64,000 nt of DNA from Mycobacterium sp. GTDB taxonomy: Bacteria > Actinomycetota > Actinomycetes > Mycobacteriales > Mycobacteriaceae. The translations under genes and the position numbers were made by a program. Location: contig JAHFVD010000040.1 in NCBI GenBank assembly GCA_023264735.1, positions 1 to 64,000 on the forward strand, read 5' to 3'. Below, in pieces: positions 22,418 through 30,331 of this stretch. The notes below the pieces were generated by a model. The model saw only the letters and a list, made by a program, of their open reading frames with translations, had not been told where the DNA came from and made no database searches. The stretch's first letter is position 1. Each line of letters starts with the position of its first letter.

Positions 22418-23752
22418 ATGCATCCGGTCAGCACCGGGGCCCCGAGCCCCGAATGGATTGGACGCGCCCCGCACGAGGAGATCGAGCGCGGCGCGCATCC
22501 GTCGCTGCCGCCCGAGGACCCGTTCTACGAGCCTCCCGCAGGCTTCGAACACGCCGAACCCGGCACCGTGCTGCGCTCCCGCGACGTCGAGCTGGGCTTT
22601 CTCGGGCTGATCCCGCAGCGAGTCCGTGCCACGCAGCTGCTGTACCGCACCACCGATCACAACGGGCTGCCGCAGGCCACCGTCACCACGGTGCTCATCC
22701 CGACCGGCCACACCCCCGCTCAGGTCCGCAACGTCGTCTCCTACCAGTGCGCCATCGATGCGGTGGCCTCGCGCTGCTTCCCGTCGTACGCGCTGCGCCG
22801 GCGGGCCAAGTCGCTGGGCTCGATCGCTCAGCTGGAATACCTGCTGGTCGCGGCCGCACTCGCCGAGGGCTGGGTGGTGTCGGTCCCGGACCATGAAGGA
22901 CCCGAGGGTATGTGGGGCGCCCCCTACGAGCCCGGCTACGCAGTCCTCGACGGACTGCGGGCCACACTCAGCTTCGAACAGTTCGGCCTCGCCGCAGACA
23001 CCCAGATCGGCTTGTGGGGCTACTCCGGCGGCGGACTGGCCAGTGCGTGGGCGGCCGAAGTGCATGCCGAGTACGCCCCCGAGCTCAACGTCGTGGGTGC
23101 AGTGCTGGGCTCACCGGTCGGCGACCTCGGCCACACCTTCCGCCGGCTCAACGGCTCCTATCTGGCCGCGCTGCCCGCGCTGGTGGTGTCCGCGCTGGCC
23201 AAGACCTACCCCGACCTGAATCGGGTCATCGAGGACAACGCCACCGAGGCCGGCAAGTCGCTGTTGCGGCGGCTGGAGACGATGACGACGGCAGAGGCCG
23301 TCATCCGGCTGTTCCGCACCGATATGGACGACCTGGTGCGCCCGCCGCTGGAAGACGTGCTGGCGATGCCCGAGGTCCAATACGTCTTCGAGAACATCAA
23401 ACTCGGCAAGGCGGTGCCCGATCTGCCGGTGCTGATCGTGCAGGCCGTCCACGACTCGGTGATCGCCGTCGAGGACATCGACGATCTGGCGCACACCTAC
23501 TCGTCGGGCGGCGCGCAGGTGACCTACCACCGCGACATGTTCAGCGAGCACATGCTGCTGCACCCGATGTCGGCTCCGATGGCGCTGCGCTGGCTGATCG
23601 ACCGGTTCGACGGTCGCCCGATCGACGAGCACATCGTGCGCAGCAAGTGGCCGACGCTGCTCAACCCGGTGACGTATGCGGGCATGCTGCGCCTCGGCGG
23701 GATCGTCGCGCGGGTGGTCTGCGGCGGCCGGGTTCCGTTCCGACCGCTTTAA
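22418..23752 (+). CDS. Lipase family protein (Rv1592c type)
   Basis: A 444-residue alpha/beta hydrolase of the secretory lipase (LIP) family. The nucleophile elbow is [14 protein letters not shown]. The acid and base residues are probably in [15 protein letters not shown] and FSEHMLLHP. No clear signal peptide is seen. Two ATGs are close together; the second has GAAGGA upstream and is used here, and the first would add four residues (MKDG). It is convergent with the DUF2567 gene, the two stops overlapping in TTAA. The substrate is unknown, perhaps acylglycerols. Confidence 0.85.
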   Translation: MHPVSTGAPSPEWIGRAPHEEIERGAHPSLPPEDPFYEPPAGFEHAEPGTVLRSRDVELGFLGLIPQRVRATQLLYRTTDHNGLPQATVTTVLIPTGHTPAQVRNVVSYQCAIDAVASRCFPSYALRRRAKSLGSIAQLEYLLVAAALAEGWVVSVPDHEGPEGMWGAPYEPGYAVLDGLRATLSFEQFGLAADTQIGLWGYSGGGLASAWAAEVHAEYAPELNVVGAVLGSPVGDLGHTFRRLNGSYLAALPALVVSALAKTYPDLNRVIEDNATEAGKSLLRRLETMTTAEAVIRLFRTDMDDLVRPPLEDVLAMPEVQYVFENIKLGKAVPDLPVLIVQAVHDSVIAVEDIDDLAHTYSSGGAQVTYHRDMFSEHMLLHPMSAPMALRWLIDRFDGRPIDEHIVRSKWPTLLNPVTYAGMLRLGGIVARVVCGGRVPFRPL

Positions 23753-24321
23753 GCGGCCAGCGGCGTGCGATCCAGCGATGGCAAGGCCCCCAGATCGTCA
23801 TGGGGCGTGGCCACCGCCATCAACGCATAGGTGAGCGCGGCAACCGCGGCCGGGAACAGCAGCGTCGTCGCAACCTGCCACGGGCCGCGGGCGAAGAACA
23901 CCGGCGGTGCCTCGGAGTAGTAGAAGACCCGGTTCTCACCTGTCACCGGGGCAGTGTCAAACGGCACCCCGCCGTAGTGCCAGTGCACCAGGGCCGCACC
24001 GACGCCAGCGGCAGCACCCGTGGCGGCCACCAGACCCACCCACAGCGCCGTCGCCATCAGCGGTCCGCGGTGGGCACGCCACTGCCACACCAGCACGGCG
24101 GCCACGATCGCCACCGACGTCAGCAGCCCGATCAGCATCGCCGCCGACACGAACAGATGATCGGATTCACTGCCCAGGTAGGTCTGCACCCGCTGGCCCG
24201 AGCGAGTCAGCGCAATGACGCCGTGAGCAGGCGGGGCCAGCCATGACCACAGTCCGCCGATCAGCGCACCCGCCAGCGTCAAGCCGATGATCACGACGCC
24301 TGCCGCTTTGCGCCGAGTCAT
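23749..24321 (-). CDS. DUF2567 membrane protein (Rv1591 type)
   Basis: A 190-residue membrane protein with four predicted helices (near residues 7-27, 55-77, 85-110 and 150-172) and a periplasmic loop containing HWHYGGVPF. It matches the DUF2567 family that follows the biotin synthase gene in mycobacteria. The ATG overlaps the bsaP stop (ATGA), so it is co-translated with bsaP. Function is unknown, and a role in biotin metabolism is only a guess from position. Confidence 0.82.
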   Translation of the reverse strand: MTRRKAAGVVIIGLTLAGALIGGLWSWLAPPAHGVIALTRSGQRVQTYLGSESDHLFVSAAMLIGLLTSVAIVAAVLVWQWRAHRGPLMATALWVGLVAATGAAAGVGAALVHWHYGGVPFDTAPVTGENRVFYYSEAPPVFFARGPWQVATTLLFPAAVAALTYALMAVATPHDDLGALPSLDRTPLAA

Positions 24322-24548
24322 CGCTGCGCCTCGAGATCGTGGGAGTCGACGCGGCCGTGCCGCGAGCACTTGGCCCACCAGCCGTCCGGCCGCACCTGCA
24401 CGATCATCCGGCGGCCGCACTCCGCACAGAACCGCGGTGGCTCGAGCCCCAGCTGGGCCGCGGTGGGCACCACACTGCCCGCTGGTCCACCGGTGTAGAC
24501 GTTGTAAATCCCGGCACCGACGGGGGCGGGCAGTTCGTGAACCATCAT
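24318..24548 (-). CDS. bsaP: Biotin synthase auxiliary protein BsaP
   Basis: A 76-residue protein of the Rv1590 family. Mycobacterial biotin synthase has been reported to need this small partner, BsaP, to turn dethiobiotin into biotin. Candidate metal or Fe-S ligands are Cys41 and Cys44 (FCAECGRR), Cys61 and His64 (KCSRHG). It starts 6 bases after the bioB stop and overlaps the DUF2567 gene, so it is in the bioB transcript. Two adjacent ATG codons could both serve as start. Confidence 0.85.
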   Translation of the reverse strand: MMVHELPAPVGAGIYNVYTGGPAGSVVPTAAQLGLEPPRFCAECGRRMIVQVRPDGWWAKCSRHGRVDSHDLEAQR

Positions 24549-24554
24549 TCGGTT

Positions 24555-25568
24555 CTACAGGCTGGCGTTGAGAGCCTTGATCGGCATCTGCAGATCTTCG
24601 AGCAGCTCGAGATCAGCCTCCGCCGGCCGGCCCAGCGTGGTCAGGTAGTTTCCGACGATCACGGCGTTGATGCCGCCGAGGATGCCCTGCTTGGCGCCCA
24701 GGTCACCGAGCGTGATCTCGCGGCCGCCGGCGAACCGGAGCATCGTGCGCGGCAGCGCGAGGCGGAACGCTGCGACCGCCTTGAGCGCCTCGGCGGCCGG
24801 CAGCACCTCCAGGTCGCCGAACGGCGTGCCCGGGCGCGGGTTCAGGAAGTTCAGCGGTACCTCGTGGGGGTCGAGTTCGGCCAGATTGGCGGCGAATTCG
24901 GCGCGCTGCTCGAGCGTCTCGCCCATGCCGAGGATGCCGCCGCAGCAGACCTCCATGCCGGCTTCGCGGACCATCTCCAAAGTGCCCCAGCGCTCTTCCC
25001 ACGAGTGCGTGGTCACGACGTTCGGGAAGTAGGACTGCGCGGTCTCCAGGTTGTGGTTGTAGCGGTGGACGCCCATCTCCTTGAGGCGATCCACCTGCTC
25101 CTGCGTCAGCATGCCCAGCGAGCAGGCGATCTGGATGTCGACCTCGTTGCGGATGGCCTCGATACCGGCGGCGACCTGTGCCAGCAGCCGCTCGTCGGGC
25201 CCGCGCACGGCGGCCACGATGCAGAACTCGGTGGCACCGGACTTGGCGGTCTGCTTGGCGGCCTCGACCAGGCTCGGGATGTCCAGCCATGCGCTACGCA
25301 CCGGCGAGGCGAACAGGCCAGACTGCGAGCAAAAGTGGCAATCCTCCGGGCAGCCACCGGTTTTCAGGCTGATGATGCCCTCGACCTCGACCTCGGGACC
25401 ACACCACTTCATCCGGACCTCGTGGGCCAGAGCCAGGAGTTCCTCGAGATGGTCATCGGACAGTTGCAGGACTTCGAGCACCTGATCGCGGGACAGGCCC
25501 TCGCCGCGCTCGAGCACCTGCTCGCGCGCCAGTGCCAATACGTCTACCGCTGCCTGCGTCACCTGCAT
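24555..25568 (-). CDS. bioB: Biotin synthase
   Basis: BioB is the radical-SAM enzyme that inserts sulfur into dethiobiotin. The 337-residue product has the CxxxCxxC cluster motif at Cys73, Cys77 and Cys80 ([14 protein letters not shown]), and later YNHNLETA and the [12 protein letters not shown] block. GGAGGAC lies just upstream of the ATG. The promoter region contains a BioQ box, and divergent bioQ starts 50 bases away. Confidence 0.97.
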   Translation of the reverse strand: MQVTQAAVDVLALAREQVLERGEGLSRDQVLEVLQLSDDHLEELLALAHEVRMKWCGPEVEVEGIISLKTGGCPEDCHFCSQSGLFASPVRSAWLDIPSLVEAAKQTAKSGATEFCIVAAVRGPDERLLAQVAAGIEAIRNEVDIQIACSLGMLTQEQVDRLKEMGVHRYNHNLETAQSYFPNVVTTHSWEERWGTLEMVREAGMEVCCGGILGMGETLEQRAEFAANLAELDPHEVPLNFLNPRPGTPFGDLEVLPAAEALKAVAAFRLALPRTMLRFAGGREITLGDLGAKQGILGGINAVIVGNYLTTLGRPAEADLELLEDLQMPIKALNASL

Positions 25569-25590
25569 GTCCTCCTGCGTTCAGTGAACT

Positions 25591-25603
25591 TGAACAGTGT
25601 TCA
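25591..25603. promoter_or_regulatory. BioQ box between bioB and bioQ
   Basis: TGAAC-AGT-GTTCA, a perfect 5-bp-arm palindrome, lies between the divergent bioB and bioQ genes. A second symmetric element, GTTCA-G-TGAAC, lies a few bases to its left. The boxed sequence sits between the overlapping -10 elements of the two genes, so BioQ should repress both. Confidence 0.8.
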
Positions 25604-25618
25604 GGCTAGAGTACCGGT

Positions 25619-26197
25619 GTGCAGCTCCACAAACGGGACGTGGTCGACGCGGCGACAACACTGCTGGACAACTACGGCATCGCCGACCTGTCGATGCGGC
25701 GGCTGGCCCGCGAACTCGCGGTCACCCCCGGCGCGCTGTACTGGCACTTCGCCAACAAGCAGGAGCTTCTCGGCGCGGTCGCCGACCGGATTTTGGCTGG
25801 TGTCGACGATGTGTCCGCGGACTGGGGCTCCCGCATCGCGGATATCTGCGGCCAGCTGCGCGACGCTCTGCTGTCGCACACCGACGGCGCCGAGTTGGTG
25901 TCGGCCAGTTTCGCCGCCGGCCAGTCCGAGGCGATGGCGCTGATCCTCTCCTGGTTGGCTGACGCAGCTGCCGACGCGGGTGTCGATTCGGGGCACGCCG
26001 CGGTGGCCGCCCGCACTGTCCTCTACTACGTGCTGGGCTTCACGGCCGACGAGCAGTCGCGGTTGCAGTGGGACGCCGCCGGTGCCGACCTTCCTGATGA
26101 GCAGTCCGTGCTCGGTGCCGACCCCAGCCGCCGGTTCGGCTTCGGGGTGCAGCTGCTCGTCGACGGAATCGCTGCGCGACGGACATCGCCGGTGTGA
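25619..26197 (+). CDS. bioQ: Biotin operon repressor BioQ (TetR family)
   Basis: A 192-residue TetR regulator with the helix-turn-helix at about residues 24-45 (MRRLARELAVTPGALYWHFANKQELL). It is divergent from bioB over a TGAAC-N3-GTTCA box, the arrangement known for mycobacterial and corynebacterial BioQ. The GTG start lies 6 bases after TAGAGT, so the mRNA is probably leaderless. Targets in this window are bioB, bioFD and itself. Its stop overlaps the next gene's start (GTGA). Confidence 0.9.
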   Translation: MQLHKRDVVDAATTLLDNYGIADLSMRRLARELAVTPGALYWHFANKQELLGAVADRILAGVDDVSADWGSRIADICGQLRDALLSHTDGAELVSASFAAGQSEAMALILSWLADAAADAGVDSGHAAVAARTVLYYVLGFTADEQSRLQWDAAGADLPDEQSVLGADPSRRFGFGVQLLVDGIAARRTSPV

Positions 26198-26529
26198 TCA
26201 CGATCGACCAGGTGCGGCCGATCGCACTTGCGCTGCCGCGGGCCTACGAGACGATCGTTCGCGACCGGATCACGTTTCGCGCCGGCCGGCTGGTCTTCCT
26301 CGCCTTCTCCCGCGACGAGACGGTGATGGGTGTCGGTTTTCCGAAGGAGGAGCGGGAAGCGATGGTGGCCGCCGAGCCCGACAAGTTCACGCTGCCGCGC
26401 CCCTCAGACATGCGCTACAACTGGATTCACGTTCGCCTTGATGCGATCGACCTCGACGAGGTTCGCGAATTGGTGATCGACGGCTGGAAGATGTGCGTGC
26501 CGAAAAGTATTGCGGCGCAGGTCAGCTGA
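26194..26529 (+). CDS. MmcQ/YjbR family protein
   Basis: A 111-residue small protein of the MmcQ/YjbR (CyaY-like fold) family. It has conserved alternating beta strands, the motif FPKEEREAMVAAEPDKF, and the C-terminal LVIDGWKMCVPKSIA. The family is often annotated as DNA-binding on structural grounds, but its function is unproven. The GTG overlaps the bioQ stop, so it is co-translated with bioQ. It is convergent with the RNA-ligase-like gene, overlapping by 8 bases. Confidence 0.82.
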   Translation: MITIDQVRPIALALPRAYETIVRDRITFRAGRLVFLAFSRDETVMGVGFPKEEREAMVAAEPDKFTLPRPSDMRYNWIHVRLDAIDLDEVRELVIDGWKMCVPKSIAAQVS

Positions 26530-27040
26530 TCAGGTACTCGCGTTTGGCATCGCCATCCCAGCGCCGCAGACCCACGACGCTGGCCCGGAGGTCGGCCGCG
26601 ATCCCGTCGACGGCCAGCGCCTCGCCGACTTGGGCCGGGGTGAACCGGCGGCCCAGCGTCACGTGCGGGGTCCACCGGCCGGGCAAGCTGTGGGCGAACC
26701 GGTTTGTCATGTGCGGCAGGCAATCGTCGTAGACCACCTCATGCAGGTCCAGCAGGGTGTCCGACGGAATCACCAGCCGGGCCAGCGTCAACCGGTCACC
26801 GCCGAAGACCAGCGGTGCGCCGAGCACCACCGGCCGGGGGAACTCGTCGGGGAGCCCGGCCAGCACCTTGTCGACGTCCGGGGCGATGCGCTCCGCCGCA
26901 ATCAACGTGATGTGCGGACGGTTGGTGGCGGAAGCGACCTTCAGCTGGCTGGGCAAGCCGGCATCAGCCAGCACGCGCCACATCTCGCGGATCGCGGTGT
27001 CGGCGCGCTCGTCGAGAAGAAGTTCGATCGAGTGGGCCAT
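26522..27040 (-). CDS. 2'-5' RNA ligase family (2H phosphoesterase) protein
   Basis: A 172-residue 2H phosphoesterase. The paired catalytic motifs are PHITLI (about residue 43) and PHVTLG (about residue 125), each supplying HxT. Relatives act as RNA 2',3'-cyclic phosphodiesterases or 2'-5' ligases; the physiological substrate is unknown. It starts one base after the bioD stop and so rides on the bioF-bioD transcript. Confidence 0.85.
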   Translation of the reverse strand: MAHSIELLLDERADTAIREMWRVLADAGLPSQLKVASATNRPHITLIAAERIAPDVDKVLAGLPDEFPRPVVLGAPLVFGGDRLTLARLVIPSDTLLDLHEVVYDDCLPHMTNRFAHSLPGRWTPHVTLGRRFTPAQVGEALAVDGIAADLRASVVGLRRWDGDAKREYLIS

Positions 27041-27041
27041 G

Positions 27042-27719
27042 TCAGATCAGGCCGGCGACCCAGTCCGGATCGAACGCGCGGGCACTGAACAGCGCAAAGT
27101 CCTTGGGTGACACCGCGGCTACCCCCGCGGGCAGCGCGGCGCGGACCGGAGCCAGCCGGGCCAGCGCGTCACGGTTGGACTTCTCCGCAGCGCCGGGCTG
27201 CGCCGGCCACGAACCGATCACCAGTCCGGCACACGAAAGGCCCTTGGCACCAAGCCCTTCCAGCGTCAACGAAGTGTGGTTGAGAGTCCCCAGTCCGGGT
27301 TCGACGACGACCAGCACCGGCGCGGCAAGTTCCGCCGCCAGATCGCGCAACGTCACCCCACCGGCGGCCAGTTCGACCAGCAGGCCCCCCGCCCCCTCGA
27401 CCAGGGTCAGCCGGCCAGGCCGGTCAACGCCGCGAATCGAGGCCAGCAGCTCGTCGGCGCTGGGTAGCGGCAGTCCGGCCTGTTCGGCGGCGGCGGCCGG
27501 TGCCAGCGGTTCGGGATAGCGGGCGAAGCCGACGAGTTCGGTGACCCCGGAGAGCCGGGCGACCTCGGCCAGGTCGTCATCACCGCCGGCAGTACCGGTC
27601 TGTACGGGTTTGCACACCGCGACATCACGCTCGGCCACCCGGGCGTGGCAGGCCAGCGCCGCCGTCGCGACGGTCTTGCCTATGCCGGTTCCGGTGCCGG
27701 TGATGACCAGGACGCTCAT
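27042..27719 (-). CDS. bioD: Dethiobiotin synthetase
   Basis: BioD closes the ureido ring of biotin from DAPA, CO2 and ATP. The 225-residue P-loop protein starts [19 protein letters not shown] (GxxxxGKT), followed by VCKPVQTG and the [12 protein letters not shown] motif. The ATG overlaps the bioF stop (ATGA). Confidence 0.96.
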   Translation of the reverse strand: MSVLVITGTGTGIGKTVATAALACHARVAERDVAVCKPVQTGTAGGDDDLAEVARLSGVTELVGFARYPEPLAPAAAAEQAGLPLPSADELLASIRGVDRPGRLTLVEGAGGLLVELAAGGVTLRDLAAELAAPVLVVVEPGLGTLNHTSLTLEGLGAKGLSCAGLVIGSWPAQPGAAEKSNRDALARLAPVRAALPAGVAAVSPKDFALFSARAFDPDWVAGLI

Positions 27720-28864
27720 GGCGTGTGGGTACCCAGAACCGCGGACAGGACGTCGCGGGCGGTGTCCATCTCGTCGTCGGTCAGCGATGCTCGTGCGGTC
27801 AGGCGGACTCGTGAGGTGCCGGCGGGCACCGTCGGCGGCCGGAAGCAGCCCACCCGCACCCCGGCGTCAAGGCAGGCGGCCGCCGCGGCAACCGCAATCT
27901 CCGGATCACCGAGGATGACCGAAACCACCGCCGACTCCGGTGTTTCGGGGACGTCGCACATCTCGGCGAGCTGGCGGGCCCGCTCGATGACGGCACCGGC
28001 CCGCCCCGGTTCGGCGGTCAACACGGTCAACGCGGCAAGGGCCGCGCCAATGGGCGCCGGCGCCAGTCCGGTGTCGAAGATCATCGTGCGCGCGGCGTCG
28101 ATCAGGTGGTCGCGCACCGCGGCCGGGCCGAGTACCACGCCGCCCTGGCTACCCAGCGACTTCGACATGGTGGTCGTCATGATCACGTCGGGCGCACCGG
28201 CCAGACCGGCCTCATGGATCAGGCCGCGTCCGCCGACGCCACGCACACCGAGGCCGTGCGCCTCGTCGACCAGCAGCACAGCCCGGTGCCTGCGGCACAC
28301 CTCGTGCAACTGGCGCAGCGGCGCCAGCGCGCCATCGGTGCTGAACACCGACTCGGTGATGACCAGCGCGCGTTCCTCGTCGCGGTCGGCCAGCGCGGCC
28401 TCCACCGCGTCGACGTCGCAGTGCGGGGCGACGACCACCCGGGCTCGGGACAGCCGGCAGGCGTCGACCAGCGAGGCGTGCGAGAGCGCGTCGGACACCA
28501 CCAGCGAGCCGGGCCCGGACAGCCCGACGACGGCGCCGATATTGGCGGTGTAGCCCGAGGAGAACACCAAACCCGCTTCGGCACCGACGAATTCGGCCAG
28601 GGCGGTCTCGAACTCCTCGTGCAGCTCGGTGTTGCCGGTGACCAGCCGGGAGCCGGTGGACCCGGCCCCCCAGGTGCGCAGCGCGGCCACTCCGCCGTCG
28701 ATGACCGCCGGATGCTGCGACAAGCCCAGGTAGTCATTGGAGGCCAGGTCGAGTTCGGTGGCCACCGCTGGCCGCGTGCGCAGCGATCGGCGCAGGCCGG
28801 CCTGCCGGCGCTGCTGCTCGACGGTGTCGAGCCAGGCCAGCGGTGAAAGGCCTACGTGGGTCAT
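27716..28864 (-). CDS. bioF: 8-amino-7-oxononanoate synthase
   Basis: BioF joins pimeloyl thioester and alanine with loss of CO2 in a PLP-dependent reaction. The 382-residue product has the PLP lysine in [13 protein letters not shown] and the motifs [12 protein letters not shown] and ASNDYLGLS. The ATG follows GGAGG. The frame stays open through bioA on the same strand, but similarity starts here. A BioQ box lies 38-50 bases upstream, giving bioFD its own repressed promoter downstream of bioA. Confidence 0.96.
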   Translation of the reverse strand: MTHVGLSPLAWLDTVEQQRRQAGLRRSLRTRPAVATELDLASNDYLGLSQHPAVIDGGVAALRTWGAGSTGSRLVTGNTELHEEFETALAEFVGAEAGLVFSSGYTANIGAVVGLSGPGSLVVSDALSHASLVDACRLSRARVVVAPHCDVDAVEAALADRDEERALVITESVFSTDGALAPLRQLHEVCRRHRAVLLVDEAHGLGVRGVGGRGLIHEAGLAGAPDVIMTTTMSKSLGSQGGVVLGPAAVRDHLIDAARTMIFDTGLAPAPIGAALAALTVLTAEPGRAGAVIERARQLAEMCDVPETPESAVVSVILGDPEIAVAAAAACLDAGVRVGCFRPPTVPAGTSRVRLTARASLTDDEMDTARDVLSAVLGTHTP

Positions 28865-28901
28865 CGGGCCTCCTGCTTCACGCCCTACCTTGGGCTGGTC
28901 T

Positions 28902-28914
28902 TGAACACCGTTCA
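28902..28914. promoter_or_regulatory. BioQ box upstream of bioF
   Basis: TGAAC-ACC-GTTCA has the same arms as the box at bioB. It overlaps the bioA stop codon and lies 38-50 bases before the bioF ATG, a position that would block transcription of bioF-bioD. Confidence 0.78.
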
Positions 28915-30204
28915 GGTTAGTGCACGGGCGACGGCGGCCATCGCCGAGGTGACCTGGGCTATCTGGTCGGGGGTGCAGATGAACGGCGGCATCGCGTAGA
29001 TCAGGTTGCGGAACGGCCGCAGCCAGACGCCGTTGTCCAGGGCCACCGGGGTCGCGACCGCCAGATCGACGGGCCGGGAGGTCTCGATCACGCCGATCGC
29101 GCCGAGCACCCGCACATCGGCGACACCGGGCACGGCCCGGGCCGGCGCCAGCCCCTCGGCCAGCCCTTCGCCGATCTCGGCGACCCGGCCGCGCCAGTCC
29201 TGGGCGAGCAGCAGTTCCACCGAGGCCACCGACACCGCGCACGCCAGCGCGTTGGCCATGAAGGTCGGGCCGTGCATCAGCGCGCCTGCCTCGCTGCCGC
29301 TGATCGTGCTGGCGATCTCGAGCGTGCACAGCGTCGCCGCGAGGGTGACATAACCGCCGGTCAACGCCTTTCCGACGCACATGATGTCCGGGCTGACGCC
29401 GGCGTGGTCGGCGGCGAAGAGCTCCCCGGTGCGGCCGAATCCGGTGGCGATCTCGTCGAAGATCAGTAGCACGCCGGCGCGATCGCACATCGCGCGCAGA
29501 TCGCTCAGGTAGCGCGGATCGTGGAAGCGCATGCCACCGGCCCCCTGCACCACCGGTTCGACGATGACCGCGGCCAGTTCGTCGGCGTGCCCGAGCAGCT
29601 GCGCCTCGAACGCCGCGATGTAGGCCGGGTCGTAGTCGGCGGGCACCGCCGGGGCGAAGAGTTGCGGGAACAGCACGTCCGTCCACAGCGAGTGCATGCC
29701 GCCGTCGGGGTCGCAGACGCTCATCGGGGTGAACGTGTCGCCGTGATATCCGCCACGCCAGGTCATCAGCCGGCGCTTGCCGAACCGGCCCGCGCTGCGC
29801 CAGTACTGCAGCGCCATCTTGACCGCGACCTCGACGGCCACCGAGCCGGAGTCGGAGAAGAAGACGGTGTCCAGACCCTGCGGGGTGATGTCAACGAGCA
29901 GCTGCGCCAGCCGCGCGGCCGGCTCGTGGGTCAGCCCGCCGAACATAACGTGATTCATCGTCGAGAGCTGGCGGGTCATCGCCGCGTCGAGCACCGGGTG
30001 CCCATGTCCGTGCACCGCTGTCCACCAGGACGCCATCGCGTCGAGAACGCGGATCTCGGCGCCGTCGCGGACCAGCGTCAGCCATGCGCCGTCGGCGCCG
30101 ACTGCCACCACCGGGGGCATCGCCTCGGCGCCGATCGTGCTGTACGGATGCCAGATGTGCGCGGCGTCGATCGCGCTGATCTGCTCAGGGGTCAACGCCG
30201 ACAC
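28912..30204 (-). CDS. bioA: Adenosylmethionine-8-amino-7-oxononanoate aminotransferase
   Basis: BioA transfers the amino group of S-adenosylmethionine to KAPA, making DAPA. The 430-residue fold-type I enzyme has the PLP lysine in VGKALTGGYVT, the DEIATGFGRTG block, and the substrate-side WHPYS near residue 19. The GTG start (VSALTPEQ) fits the family length; the open frame continues 58 codons upstream without similarity, and no strong ribosome site is seen. Only 47 bases separate it from bioF, with a BioQ box in that gap. Confidence 0.94.
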   Translation of the reverse strand: MSALTPEQISAIDAAHIWHPYSTIGAEAMPPVVAVGADGAWLTLVRDGAEIRVLDAMASWWTAVHGHGHPVLDAAMTRQLSTMNHVMFGGLTHEPAARLAQLLVDITPQGLDTVFFSDSGSVAVEVAVKMALQYWRSAGRFGKRRLMTWRGGYHGDTFTPMSVCDPDGGMHSLWTDVLFPQLFAPAVPADYDPAYIAAFEAQLLGHADELAAVIVEPVVQGAGGMRFHDPRYLSDLRAMCDRAGVLLIFDEIATGFGRTGELFAADHAGVSPDIMCVGKALTGGYVTLAATLCTLEIASTISGSEAGALMHGPTFMANALACAVSVASVELLLAQDWRGRVAEIGEGLAEGLAPARAVPGVADVRVLGAIGVIETSRPVDLAVATPVALDNGVWLRPFRNLIYAMPPFICTPDQIAQVTSAMAAVARALT

Positions 30205-30314
30205 GCTGTGTGAGCCTAGTCGGCCGACGCAACCGCGCTGGCATGCGTTTGCTCTACGCCCGCCGGGTGGCTGGGGGGTGGTTCGCTGGAGATGAGAGAC
30301 ATACCCCGGTTGGG

Positions 30315-30320
30315 TAGATT
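30315..30320 (+). promoter_or_regulatory. Putative -10 element of the acyltransferase gene
   Basis: TAGATT lies 11 bases before the acyltransferase ATG and fits the mycobacterial TANNNT -10 pattern. It implies a leader of only about 5 bases. No clear -35 is present. Confidence 0.35.
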
Positions 30321-30331
30321 GATTTTCGATC

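Noticed and set aside
27716..29686. Fused bioA-bioF open frame
   Set aside because: The upstream part is the out-of-frame shadow of bioA; bioF has its own ATG with GGAGG.
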